DNA of 64,000 nucleotides from Alphaproteobacteria bacterium (GTDB taxonomy: Bacteria; Pseudomonadota; Alphaproteobacteria; Rhizobiales; Amorphaceae): NCBI GenBank assembly GCA_030431335.1, contig JAUIJH010000001.1, positions 1-64,000 of the forward strand. The letters are read 5' to 3'. How positions within the stretch are numbered: position 1 is the stretch's first letter; the number at the start of each line of letters is the position of its first letter. Below, piece after piece: positions 43,567 to 51,852 of the stretch. A model generated the notes under the pieces. It did not search any database, was not told the origin of the DNA, and saw nothing but the letters and a program-made list of their open reading frames with translations. A program made the position numbers and the translations under genes.

Positions 43567-44282
43567 CGGAAATCTCCTTTACCGGGTGGGGCGTTTTCGG
43601 TGGATGCCTCGGTGCGGCGCACGAGGCTTTCGAGCTTGTTGTTGAGGTGGGCGCGCAGCACGTCGCCGAGCTGGGCGCTCTGGCGCAGCTCCAGGAGCGC
43701 GAGGATCACCTCGTGCTCCTTCAGCGCATGGGCCCAGCGCTCGCGCGACAGGTTCGCCCGGAAGCGCGCCGCCGCGAGAAGACCGGACACCGAGCGGTAC
43801 TGCTTTTGCAGCAGCGGGTTGCGCGCGGCGGTGAGGATGATGTCGTGCGTCGCCTGGTTGGCGTGGAAATAGCGGGCGAGGTCGTTGGTCGCGAACGCCT
43901 CGTTCATTTCGTCCTGCAGGTGGCGGACCTCGTCGAGCTCGTCCTCGGTGATGCGCTGGGCTGCCAATTCGCCGGCCAGCCCTTCCAGCGCACCGATGAC
44001 GCGGAAGGCGTCGACGAGATCGGCCGTGGTCAGGCTCGCGACACGCGCGCCGCTGTGCGGCCGCAACTCCACCATGCCCTCCGCCGCGAGCACCTTCAGC
44101 GCCTCGCGCAGCGGCGTGCGGCTCACGCTGAAGCGCTCGGCGACCTCGGCCTCGTTGATGCGTGCGCCGGGCGCGAGGCGGCCGTCGACGATCATCTCGC
44201 GCAGCTCGTCCGCCAGCCGCTCGTGCATCGAGGTGCGGGACGGGACGGCGTCGGTGGGGGTGCGTTTGGCCTCGTGGCGCAT
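43563..44282 (-). CDS. GntR-family transcriptional regulator (FCD subfamily)
   Basis: 239 residues. The winged helix is NEAEVAERFSVSRTPLREAL, and the FCD domain has the metal residues in YFHANQATHDIIL and LKEHEVIL. It heads the minus-strand unit with dctP and the M24 gene and is divergent from the aminotransferase/dctQM unit. The AT-rich 232-nt divergent gap carries two related inverted repeats, so it probably controls both directions. Confidence 0.92.
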   Translation of the reverse strand: MRHEAKRTPTDAVPSRTSMHERLADELREMIVDGRLAPGARINEAEVAERFSVSRTPLREALKVLAAEGMVELRPHSGARVASLTTADLVDAFRVIGALEGLAGELAAQRITEDELDEVRHLQDEMNEAFATNDLARYFHANQATHDIILTAARNPLLQKQYRSVSGLLAAARFRANLSRERWAHALKEHEVILALLELRQSAQLGDVLRAHLNNKLESLVRRTEASTENAPPGKGDFR

Positions 44283-44310
44283 GGGCTCAGCCTCCTGCCC
44301 TCACTATCAA

Positions 44311-44322
44311 ATTGAATTCAAT
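44311..44322. promoter_or_regulatory. Probable GntR operator (perfect palindrome)
   Basis: ATTGAATTCAAT is a 12-bp perfect palindrome 28 nt before the gntR start, in a strikingly AT-rich stretch for this genome. Confidence 0.6.
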
Positions 44323-44433
44323 CTGAGGCAAGAAGTGATCATGCAAAAAAATGCATCATATTAATAAGTTGATTTTGTTATGTTTTTTTGTGGGCCGATC
44401 AGAGCATGGCCAACCGCTGCACACAAGAACTGC

Positions 44434-44448
44434 TTGAATTGCATTCAA
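44434..44448. promoter_or_regulatory. Probable GntR operator (TTGAAT-N3-ATTCAA)
   Basis: A perfect 6-bp inverted repeat with a 3-nt spacer, sharing the TTGAAT half-site with the copy at 44311, about 66 nt upstream of the aminotransferase start. Confidence 0.6.
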
Positions 44449-44514
44449 TTGTGGCGTTGCCTCTCCTCGCGGCCCACGCGCCGCATCCCGATTAGAGTGA
44501 CCCCAGGACTGCCG

Positions 44515-45678
44515 ATGCCAGGCCGCGACCTCCTCCAGATCCCCGGCCCCTCGAACGTGCCCGCGCGCGTGTTGACGGCGCTCGCCCGCCCCACCCTCGA
44601 CCACCGCGGGCCCGAGTTCGCCGAGATCGCCAAGCGCGCGCTCGCGGGCCTCAAGCGGCTCGTCGGCACCACCGGCGCGCTGGTGCTCTACCCGGCGTCC
44701 GGCACCGGCGCGTGGGAGGCCGCCCTCGTCAACACGCTGTCGCCGGGCGACAAGGTGCTGTTCTACGAGACCGGCCATTTCGCCCGCGTCTGGGCGCAGC
44801 TGGCCGCCCGGCTCGGCTACGCGTGCCAGACCATCGAGGGCGACTGGCGCAGCGGCACCCGCGCCGACGCCATCGCCGAAGCCCTCGCCGCCGACACCGG
44901 CCACGCGATCCGCGCCGTCGCGGTCCTCCACAACGAGACCTCCACCGGCGCCGTCAGCGACATCGCCGCCGTGCGCCGCGCGCTCGACGCGGCCGGCCAC
45001 CCGGCCCTCCTCCTGGTCGACACCATCTCCTCGCTCGGCTCCGTGCCCTACGGCCACGACGCCCTGGGCGCCGACGTCACCGTCGGCGGCTCGCAGAAGG
45101 GGTTGATGCTGCCGCCCGGCCTCTCCTTCAACGCGATCAGCGAGCGCGCGCTCGCCGCGCACAGCGCCGCCCGCACGCCCCGCGCCTACTGGGACTGGTC
45201 GGCGATGCTGGAGGGCGCCGAGCGCGGCAGCTTCCCCTTCACGCCCGCGAGCAACCTCGTGGTGGCGCTCGCCGAAGCGCTCACCATGCTCCTCGACGAA
45301 GAGGGCATGGACGCCGTCTACGCCCGCCACCGGCGCCTTGCCGACGCGGCCCGCGCCGCCGTCGACGCCTGGGGGCTCGAGCAGCAATGCAACGTGCCGT
45401 CCGAGCGCTCCGACGTGCTCACCGCCGTGCGCCTGCCAGCCGGCTACGAGGCCGACGCCCTGCGCGCCACCATCCTCGCGCGCTTCGGCGTGTCGCTCGG
45501 CAACGGGCTCGGCCGCCTCGCCGGCCCTGTCTTTCGCATCGGCCACCTCGGCGACCTCAACGAGACGATGCTCACCGGCACGCTCTCAGCGGTCGAGATG
45601 GGGCTGCGCCTCCACCAGGTCCCCCTCGCAGACAGCGGCATGCCGGCCGCATTGGAGCGCCTATGCGCCGACGTGTGA
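44515..45678 (+). CDS. Serine-glyoxylate/alanine-glyoxylate-type aminotransferase
   Basis: 387 residues, PLP fold type I class V. It opens LLQIPGPSNVPARVLTALARP, and HRGPEFAEI follows. The PLP Lys is in VTVGGSQKGLMLPPGL, and the closing region has FRIGHLGDLNE. The family transfers the amino group of serine, alanine or a ureidoglycine-like donor to glyoxylate. The ATG at 44515 matches the family N-terminus. It overlaps dctQ by 16 nt, which ties the enzyme to TRAP system 3. Confidence 0.9.
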   Translation: MPGRDLLQIPGPSNVPARVLTALARPTLDHRGPEFAEIAKRALAGLKRLVGTTGALVLYPASGTGAWEAALVNTLSPGDKVLFYETGHFARVWAQLAARLGYACQTIEGDWRSGTRADAIAEALAADTGHAIRAVAVLHNETSTGAVSDIAAVRRALDAAGHPALLLVDTISSLGSVPYGHDALGADVTVGGSQKGLMLPPGLSFNAISERALAAHSAARTPRAYWDWSAMLEGAERGSFPFTPASNLVVALAEALTMLLDEEGMDAVYARHRRLADAARAAVDAWGLEQQCNVPSERSDVLTAVRLPAGYEADALRATILARFGVSLGNGLGRLAGPVFRIGHLGDLNETMLTGTLSAVEMGLRLHQVPLADSGMPAALERLCADV

Positions 45679-46217
45679 GCCTGCCCACCTACCCGGCCAA
45701 CGGCTTCGGCACCGCGTTGGGCGCCTATGACGGCGTGGTGCGCATCATGGTGCGCGTCGCCGAGCTCGCCACCTTCCTGATCGCGAGCTTCATCACCATC
45801 GCGATGATCCTCGGCGTCTTCTTTCGCTTCGTGCTCAATTCCTCGATCGGCTGGACGGAGGAGGTCTCCTCGCTGCTCCTGTCGGTGATGATGTTCACCG
45901 TCGTCGGCATCGGCTTCCACGAGCGCATCCACATCGGCGTCGGCATCATCTTCGACCGGCTACCCTACGCGGGCCGCATCGCCGCCGACGTGGTCCTGCA
46001 CATGGTCTCGGCGTTCTTCTTCCTGGTCGTGTGCATCACCGGCCAGAAGGTCGCCGAGATCGGCCTCGGCATGACGCTGGCCACCGTCGACCTGCCGCGC
46101 GGCCTGTTCCAATACGCCGCGCCGATCGGCGGCGGCTTCGCCTTCCTCGTCTGCCTCAACAACATCCTCAAGGTGCTGTGGGGCGGCGACCGGCCGCACA
46201 TCGAGAGCGCAGACTGA
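45663..46217 (+). CDS. dctQ: TRAP transporter small permease DctQ (system 3)
   Basis: 184 residues with four hydrophobic segments; the signature is SSIGWTEEVSSLLLSVMMF followed by GFHERIHIGVGII. It starts inside the aminotransferase gene (GGAG 7 nt before the ATG). A GTG twelve bases later that overlaps the aminotransferase stop is an alternative. It overlaps dctM by one base. Confidence 0.87.
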   Translation: MRRRVSLPTYPANGFGTALGAYDGVVRIMVRVAELATFLIASFITIAMILGVFFRFVLNSSIGWTEEVSSLLLSVMMFTVVGIGFHERIHIGVGIIFDRLPYAGRIAADVVLHMVSAFFFLVVCITGQKVAEIGLGMTLATVDLPRGLFQYAAPIGGGFAFLVCLNNILKVLWGGDRPHIESAD

Positions 46218-47488
46218 TGGCTGGCATCTTCACTTCCCTCGTCGCGCTGATCGCGGTCGGCCTTCCGGTCGCGGTGGCGCTGGGCGTCGTCACCCTCATC
46301 TTCCTCGCGCCGACGCCGATCCCGTGGACCATCGTGCCCTTGCAGATGTTCGCCGGGATGGAGAATTTCGTCTTCATCGCCATGCCGCTCTTCATGATCG
46401 CGGGCGAACTGATGAACCGCTCGGGCATCGCGGAGGATCTCATCGAGCTCGCCGCCTCCGTGGTCGGCGCGGTGCGCGGCGGCCTCGCCATGGTCAACAT
46501 CGGCGCCTCGATGCTGTTCGCCGAGATCTCCGGCTCGGCCGTGGCGGACGTCGCGGCGCAAGGCACCATCCTGATCCCGCAGATGGAGCAGCGTGGCTAC
46601 CCGCGCGCCTTCGCGGCGGCGATCACGTCCTCCTCCGCCTCCATCGCGATCATCATCCCGCCGAGCCTCGCCTTCATCATTTACGGCGCCATCGCGGAGG
46701 TGTCGGTGGCCAAGCTGTTCATCGCCGGCATCGCGCCAGGGGTGCTGCTCGCCGGCGCGCTCGCCGTTACCTCCTACATCTTCGCGGTGCGCTATGGCTG
46801 GCCGACGGAAGGCCCGTTCCAGCTTGCCCGCGTGGTGCGCGCGTTTCGCCGCGCGATCTGGGGCCTCACGCTGCCCGTCATCATCCTGGGCGGTATCCTG
46901 GGCGGCATCTTCACGCCCACCGAGGCGGCGGCGATGGCGGTGCTCGCGGCGCTGCTCGTCGGCCTCCTCGTCACCCGCCGCTTCAGCATCTTCGACCTGC
47001 CGGAGATTATCCTGACGGCGGCCAAGCGCACCAGCGTCGTCCTCCTGATGGTGGCGACCTCGTTCGCCTTCGGCTGGCTCCTCGCCAACCAGGGCATCCC
47101 GCAGAAGATCGCCGAGACGATGGTCGGCCTCACCGACAATCGCTTCCTGTTGATGTTCCTCATCAACATCCTCCTGATCCTCCTGGGGATGATCCTGCAC
47201 GGCTCGGCGGCGCTCGTCCTCACCGTGCCCTTGACGCTGCCGCTCGTCACCAGCCTCGGCTACGACCCGATCCACTTCGGCGTGATCCTGGCGCTCAACG
47301 GGGCCATCGGCCAGCAGACGCCGCCCGTCGCCTCGGTGCTCCTCACCGCCTGCTCGGTGTCCGGCTGCAAGCTCGGCGAGGTGATGTACTATAACAAATG
47401 GTTCGTGCTCGCGATGTTCGTGACCTTGCAGATCGTCACCTACGTGCCGAGCCTGTCCCTCTTCCTGCCCCGCATCCTCGTCCCCTGA
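46217..47488 (+). CDS. dctM: TRAP transporter large permease DctM (system 3)
   Basis: 423 residues, about 12 transmembrane segments. Motifs: MPLFMIAGELMNRSGIAEDL, AEISGSAVADVAAQG, IPPSLAFIIYGAI, and GQQTPPVASVLLTA near the C-terminus. It pairs with dctQ and presumably with dctP at 42.6 kb. It converges with the LysR gene 42 nt downstream. Confidence 0.93.
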   Translation: MAGIFTSLVALIAVGLPVAVALGVVTLIFLAPTPIPWTIVPLQMFAGMENFVFIAMPLFMIAGELMNRSGIAEDLIELAASVVGAVRGGLAMVNIGASMLFAEISGSAVADVAAQGTILIPQMEQRGYPRAFAAAITSSSASIAIIIPPSLAFIIYGAIAEVSVAKLFIAGIAPGVLLAGALAVTSYIFAVRYGWPTEGPFQLARVVRAFRRAIWGLTLPVIILGGILGGIFTPTEAAAMAVLAALLVGLLVTRRFSIFDLPEIILTAAKRTSVVLLMVATSFAFGWLLANQGIPQKIAETMVGLTDNRFLLMFLINILLILLGMILHGSAALVLTVPLTLPLVTSLGYDPIHFGVILALNGAIGQQTPPVASVLLTACSVSGCKLGEVMYYNKWFVLAMFVTLQIVTYVPSLSLFLPRILVP

Positions 47489-47530
47489 GCGCTTTGGCGC
47501 TCGCGGTGGCGCGTGGGAGTCCGGGCGCGC

Positions 47531-48433
47531 TCAGGCGCGCTCCATCTCGCGCACCTTGCGGCTCAAGATCGCCTTGAACCGGTCCTGTAGCGGCGTCGTC
47601 AACAGGTTGGCCCGCTGCACGATCCCCACCTGCCGCTCGAAGTGGAAGCCGGCGATGGTGAAGCGGCCGAAGTCGGGAAATTCCGGCAGGATGGTGTTGG
47701 TGCGCGGCGTCATGCTCAGATAGTGCCCGTTCTTCAGGAAGCGGCGCACGATGAGGTCGGCGTTGGTGGTGAACTTGATCTTGGGGCTCGGCTCCTGCTT
47801 GGCCACGAAGAACGCCTCCAGCGCGATGCGCGCCGGCTCCTCGAAGTCCGGCATGATCCACTCGCAATCGCGCAGCGCGTGCGGTTCCACCACCTTGCCC
47901 GCGAAGGGATGCTCCGACGCGCAGATGCCGATATACTCGTCCGCATAGATCAGTTCGACGTCGAATGCGCTCTCGCCGATCTCGTTGTTGGCGAGCCCCA
48001 CGTAAAAATCGATCCGGTTGTTGTCGAGTAAGCGGCGCAGCCCGGTCGCGTGATCGGTGATGACCGAGAACTCCACGTTGGCGTGATCCTTGTCCATCTC
48101 CTCCACCGCCGCACAGATCGCGCCGATGAAGGACGATCCCACGCCGACGGAAATGGCCCCCGACCCGCCGGCGGCGATCGCGGCGATCTCGTCCTGGCTC
48201 AGCTTCATGTCCCATAGCGTGCGCCGGGCGTGCGGCTCCAGCGCCTGCGCGAAGGCCGTCGCCCGCACCCCGCGCGGCGTCCGCTCGAACAGCTTGACCC
48301 GGTAAAAACCCTCCAGCGCCCCGATGCTCTTCGACAGCGCCGGCTGGCTGATGTTCATCCGCCGTGCCGCTTCCAGGAAGGAGCCGCTCTCGAGCACCGC
48401 CACGAAATGCCGGAACTGCCGCAGGTTGATCAT
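47531..48433 (-). CDS. LysR-family transcriptional regulator
   Basis: 300 residues. The N-terminal helix-turn-helix is LRQFRHFVAVLESGSFLEAARRM with SQPALSKSIGALE, followed by a substrate-binding domain. The ATG before INLRQF has GAGGGAGG about 9 nt upstream; the ORF-track start adds 12 Gly-rich codons. It is divergent from the ABC/sulfatase operon and likely its activator. The 125-nt gap contains two inverted repeats. Confidence 0.92.
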   Translation of the reverse strand: MINLRQFRHFVAVLESGSFLEAARRMNISQPALSKSIGALEGFYRVKLFERTPRGVRATAFAQALEPHARRTLWDMKLSQDEIAAIAAGGSGAISVGVGSSFIGAICAAVEEMDKDHANVEFSVITDHATGLRRLLDNNRIDFYVGLANNEIGESAFDVELIYADEYIGICASEHPFAGKVVEPHALRDCEWIMPDFEEPARIALEAFFVAKQEPSPKIKFTTNADLIVRRFLKNGHYLSMTPRTNTILPEFPDFGRFTIAGFHFERQVGIVQRANLLTTPLQDRFKAILSRKVREMERA

Positions 48434-48492
48434 CGCGCCGCCTCCCTCTCCGCCGCCTCGATATTCCAAAAGGCTTTATAACTCTACGGAAA

Positions 48493-48513
48493 AGATAAAT
48501 TGATGTTTTATCT
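48493..48513. promoter_or_regulatory. Inverted repeat, candidate LysR binding site
   Basis: AGATAAA and TTTATCT (7-bp arms, 7-nt spacer) lie in the divergent gap between the LysR gene and the ABC binding-protein gene. The AT-rich dyad contains T-N11-A spacing expected of LysR boxes. Confidence 0.5.
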
Positions 48514-48524
48514 CGGCAGGCAGA

Positions 48525-48536
48525 TGATGCGCATCA
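48525..48536. promoter_or_regulatory. Perfect 12-bp palindrome upstream of ABC operon
   Basis: TGATGCGCATCA, 22 nt before the binding-protein ATG. The position suits an operator for an additional regulator or the second LysR contact. Confidence 0.45.
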
Positions 48537-48558
48537 AATAAGCAAACGGGAGGGGACA

Positions 48559-49908
48559 ATGATCTACGAAATGCACCGCATCCGCGCGGCGCTGGCCGCC
48601 ACCGTCGCGGCTTGCGCGCTCGGCGCGGCGGCGCCGGCCCTTGCGGCCGACCAGCCGCCGATCACCGTGGTCATCAACCAGTCGCCATGGCTGGACGGCT
48701 TTGCCGGCATCGTCGAGCGCTACGTGGACGAGACGGGCAACGAGGTCACGCTCGACGTCAATCCCTACGCCGGCAGCCTGGAGAAGCAGCGCAACGCCGT
48801 GCGCTCGGCCGAGAGCGAGTACGATCTCCTGATCATCAACGGCATCTTCTATCCGGAGATGTATCATGGCGGCTTCCTGGAGCCGCTCACCAACATCGAC
48901 CCGGACTTCAAGCTCGACCCGCAGATCTACACCTACGACGACACGCTGTGGTTCGACCCCGAGACGAAGACGGTGAACAGCGAGACGGGCGATCTCCTCA
49001 CCGTCCCGGTCAATCCCAACATCACGATGATGTTCTACCGCCAGGACCTCTACGAGGAGAACGGCCTCAAGATCCCCGAGACGTGGGACGAGCTCCTCGC
49101 CAACGCCAAGGTGCTGCACAATCCGCCCGAGATGATCGGCATGTTGCAGCGCGCCTCGCGCAGCACGATCTCGATCACGTGGGACTACTGGCCCTACCTC
49201 ATCAGCCACGGCGGCTCGCTGTTCCGCGACGAGGCGGGCGGCGACTTCTTCGTCACCATCAACAGCCCCGAGGCGCTGGACGCACTCAAGACCTACCTCA
49301 CCTTCGCCAAGGAAGTCGGGCCGGACAATCCCGCCTCGATGGAGCAGGGCGACCTCATCCAGTACATGGTGACCGGCCGCACCGCGCACGCGATCCTGCC
49401 CGTCGCCGCGCAGGCGCAGATGGACGATCCCAACAAGTCCATCGTCCCCGGCAAGGTCGGCTACATGCAGATCCCCCACAAGGAGGGCTACCCCTCCGCC
49501 CCGGCGCTCGGCCACTGGCTCGGCGGCATCCCGAAGAACATCCCGGCCGAGCGCAAGAAGGCCGCCCTCGCCTTCCTCGACTGGTTCCAGCAGCCGGAAA
49601 ACCAGATCGCCTACGCCGAGATGGGCGGCTCGCCCGTGAGCGCGGCGGCCTATGAGAGCGACTTCGCCGACCGTCCGGAAAACCGCTACATGCCGGTGAT
49701 GCGCGAGGCGTCCCCCACCGCGCGCCGCCTGTGGACCATTCCGGAGGGCTCGGAGATCGTCAGCGTCCTCGAAATCGGCCTCAACCGCACCGTCGCGGGC
49801 GAGATCGAGCCCGTCGACGCGCTCAACCAGATGGCGGCCGACATCGAGAAAATCGTGGCGGATGCCGGCTACAAGACCGGCCGCCTCCCCGACCTCGCGG
49901 CCGACTAG
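48559..49908 (+). CDS. ABC transporter sugar-binding protein (family 1)
   Basis: 449 residues with a signal peptide cleaved near APALA|ADQPP. It is a family-1 periplasmic solute-binding protein. Features are YAGSLEKQRNAVRSAES, LLTVPVNPNITMMFYRQDLY and a C-terminal WFQQPENQIAYAEMGGSPVS typical of multiple-sugar binders. GGGAGGGG sits 4-11 nt before the ATG. It heads an operon of two permeases, a mutarotase-like protein, a sulfatase and the ATPase. Confidence 0.92.
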   Translation: MIYEMHRIRAALAATVAACALGAAAPALAADQPPITVVINQSPWLDGFAGIVERYVDETGNEVTLDVNPYAGSLEKQRNAVRSAESEYDLLIINGIFYPEMYHGGFLEPLTNIDPDFKLDPQIYTYDDTLWFDPETKTVNSETGDLLTVPVNPNITMMFYRQDLYEENGLKIPETWDELLANAKVLHNPPEMIGMLQRASRSTISITWDYWPYLISHGGSLFRDEAGGDFFVTINSPEALDALKTYLTFAKEVGPDNPASMEQGDLIQYMVTGRTAHAILPVAAQAQMDDPNKSIVPGKVGYMQIPHKEGYPSAPALGHWLGGIPKNIPAERKKAALAFLDWFQQPENQIAYAEMGGSPVSAAAYESDFADRPENRYMPVMREASPTARRLWTIPEGSEIVSVLEIGLNRTVAGEIEPVDALNQMAADIEKIVADAGYKTGRLPDLAAD

Positions 49909-49916
49909 CACGAACC

Positions 49917-49953
49917 GGCGGGGCTTGGCGCCGCGACGGCGCCGGGCCCCGCC
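49917..49953 (+). other. Bipartite GC hairpin after the ABC binding-protein gene
   Basis: Outer arms GGCGGGGC/GCCCCGCC and inner arms GGCGCCG/CGGCGCC with a CGA loop, separated by a 2-nt bulge on each side. It starts 8 nt past the stop. The remaining gap to the permease (to 50116) shows no gene. Same position as the TRAP dctP hairpins. Confidence 0.65.
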
Positions 49954-50116
49954 CCTCCTTCCGTGGAAGCGATCTTCCGGCGGAGCCGACCTTCCCGGAA
50001 CCCCGCCGCGCGCAAGACCGCCGAGGGAGCGCCCAGCCTCGGCCTCAACCCGCACAGCCCAGCCGCGCCAAGCGGCTGCGGCGCTCAACCCGACCCACCC
50101 GGACCCGGATCCTGCC

Positions 50117-50995
50117 ATGGCCCGACTGAAGCACGGCACAGCGGCCCGAACCCTATCGCTGCTGCCGGCCCTCCTCTTTCTCGTCCTGTTGTCGGCGTTG
50201 CCGCTCGCCAACTTGTTCGCGCTCTCCTTCGCGGAGGTGAACTGGACGGGCGGCACGCAGAGCTGGCGCTGGGTCGGCTTCGAGAATTACCAGGCGCTCG
50301 CCAGCGATTCGCTCTTCCACGCCGGCATCCTCAACACGCTGCTCCTGGTGTTGGTGGCGACCTCGCTGCAGGTGGCGATCGGCCTCGCGCTCGCCCTGAT
50401 GTGCTCGGCGGTGGGCCGCAAGTCGCACGCCTACCGCACGCTCTTCCTGCTGCCGATCCTCATTCCAGGAATCATCATCGGCGCGATCTGGCGGCTGATG
50501 TACAACTACCAGTTCGGCATCATCAACCAGGTGCTCGGCTATCTCGGCCTCGGCCAGGTGGACTGGCTGGGCTCCGCCTCGCTCGCCATGTGGTCCGTCA
50601 TCATCGTCGACGTGTGGCACTGGACGCCGTTCGCCTTCCTCCTCCTCCTGGCGGCGGTGGAATCCCTGCCGCAGGACGTGGTGGAGGCGGCCAAGATCGA
50701 CGGCGCGACGCCCTACAAGCGCTTCCGCCGCATCACGCTGCCGCTGCTGTGGCCGGCGATCTTCGTCACCTTCGTGTTCCGCGCCATCATCGCCTTCAAG
50801 GTGTTCGACGAGGTCTATCTCCTCACCGGCGGCGGCCCCGGCACGGCGACCGAGGTGATCAGCTTCACCATCTACCAGCGCTTTTTCATCCAGGATAATC
50901 CGGGCTACGGCTCGGCCATGTCCGTCACCGTCATGTTCGTGGTGGCGCTCGTCGTCGCCGTCGCCATGACCCGCCAGCGGGCCGAAGCGCAATGA
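50117..50995 (+). CDS. ABC transporter permease (MalF/UgpA type)
   Basis: 292 residues with six hydrophobic segments; EAA motif EAAKIDGATPYKRFRRITLP, and the final LTGGGPGTATEVISFTIYQ found in sugar permeases. I start at MARLKHGTAARTL, a basic N-terminus before the first helix; upstream codons in the ORF track are Arg/Pro-rich. It overlaps the next permease by 4 nt (ATGA). Confidence 0.93.
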   Translation: MARLKHGTAARTLSLLPALLFLVLLSALPLANLFALSFAEVNWTGGTQSWRWVGFENYQALASDSLFHAGILNTLLLVLVATSLQVAIGLALALMCSAVGRKSHAYRTLFLLPILIPGIIIGAIWRLMYNYQFGIINQVLGYLGLGQVDWLGSASLAMWSVIIVDVWHWTPFAFLLLLAAVESLPQDVVEAAKIDGATPYKRFRRITLPLLWPAIFVTFVFRAIIAFKVFDEVYLLTGGGPGTATEVISFTIYQRFFIQDNPGYGSAMSVTVMFVVALVVAVAMTRQRAEAQ

Positions 50996-51852
50996 CCGCC
51001 ACCACCCCTGCCCACCGCCGTCGCGCCTGGCGCGCCACCCGCCGCGCCGTCCTCCTCAACGGCGCGCTGATCGCCGCCACGATCCTGACGCTGGGCCCGT
51101 TCCTGTGGATCGCCCTCGCCTCCTTCAAGACGCAGATCGTGCTCCTGATGGGCCGCGTCACCTTCACGCCCGTCACCATGAACTACGACGAGGTGCTGTT
51201 CGGCCGCACCTCCACCTTCGCGTCCAACTTCGTCAACTCGGTCATCGTCGCCTCGGTCAGCACGGTACTGGTGATGATCGTCGGCTTCCTCGCCGGCTAT
51301 TCGCTGATCCGCATGCGCTGGCCGAAATTCGTCATCAACCTGTTCCTGTTGTGGGCGCTGCTCTTCAATCTCGTGCCGCCCGTCACCCTGGCGGGCGCGT
51401 GGTACGAGCTGTTCCGCACCATCCACCTCGGCAACGACCATGTGGCGCTGATCCTCGCCCACACCACGCTGCATCTGCCGATGGCGCTGTGGCTCCTGTC
51501 CTCGTTCCTGCGCGACGTGCCGCGCGAACTGGAGGAGGCCGCTCTCATCGACGGCGCCGGCTTCACCAAGCTGCTGCGCCGCGTGGTGGTGCCGGTGATG
51601 ATGCCGGGCATCGTGGCGACGGCCGTGCTCGTCTTCATCTTCTCCTGGAACGAGTTCCCCGTCGCCCTCGCCCTCACCAACAACACCTCGGCCACCGTGC
51701 CGGTGGGCATCGCCAAGTACGCGCAGGAGAACGAGATCAAATACACCCAGATGGCCGCCGCCTCCGTCCTGTCGGCGATCCCGGCCCTCCTCGCGCTGAT
51801 CTTCGGCCAGCGCTTCATCGTCAAGGGCCTCACGGCGGGAGCGGTCAAATGA
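50992..51852 (+). CDS. ABC transporter permease (MalG/UgpE type)
   Basis: 286 residues with six hydrophobic segments; EAA motif EEAALIDGAGFTKLLRRVVVP. Start and stop both overlap neighbours by 4 nt (ATGA on each side), so the permease pair and the DUF4432 gene are tightly coupled. Confidence 0.93.
   Translation: MTATTPAHRRRAWRATRRAVLLNGALIAATILTLGPFLWIALASFKTQIVLLMGRVTFTPVTMNYDEVLFGRTSTFASNFVNSVIVASVSTVLVMIVGFLAGYSLIRMRWPKFVINLFLLWALLFNLVPPVTLAGAWYELFRTIHLGNDHVALILAHTTLHLPMALWLLSSFLRDVPRELEEAALIDGAGFTKLLRRVVVPVMMPGIVATAVLVFIFSWNEFPVALALTNNTSATVPVGIAKYAQENEIKYTQMAAASVLSAIPALLALIFGQRFIVKGLTAGAVK

Noticed and set aside
43563-48433. Genomic-island borders with integrase or tRNA attachment site
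   Set aside because: No integrase, tRNA or direct-repeat pair was seen anywhere in the window; codon usage looks uniform.
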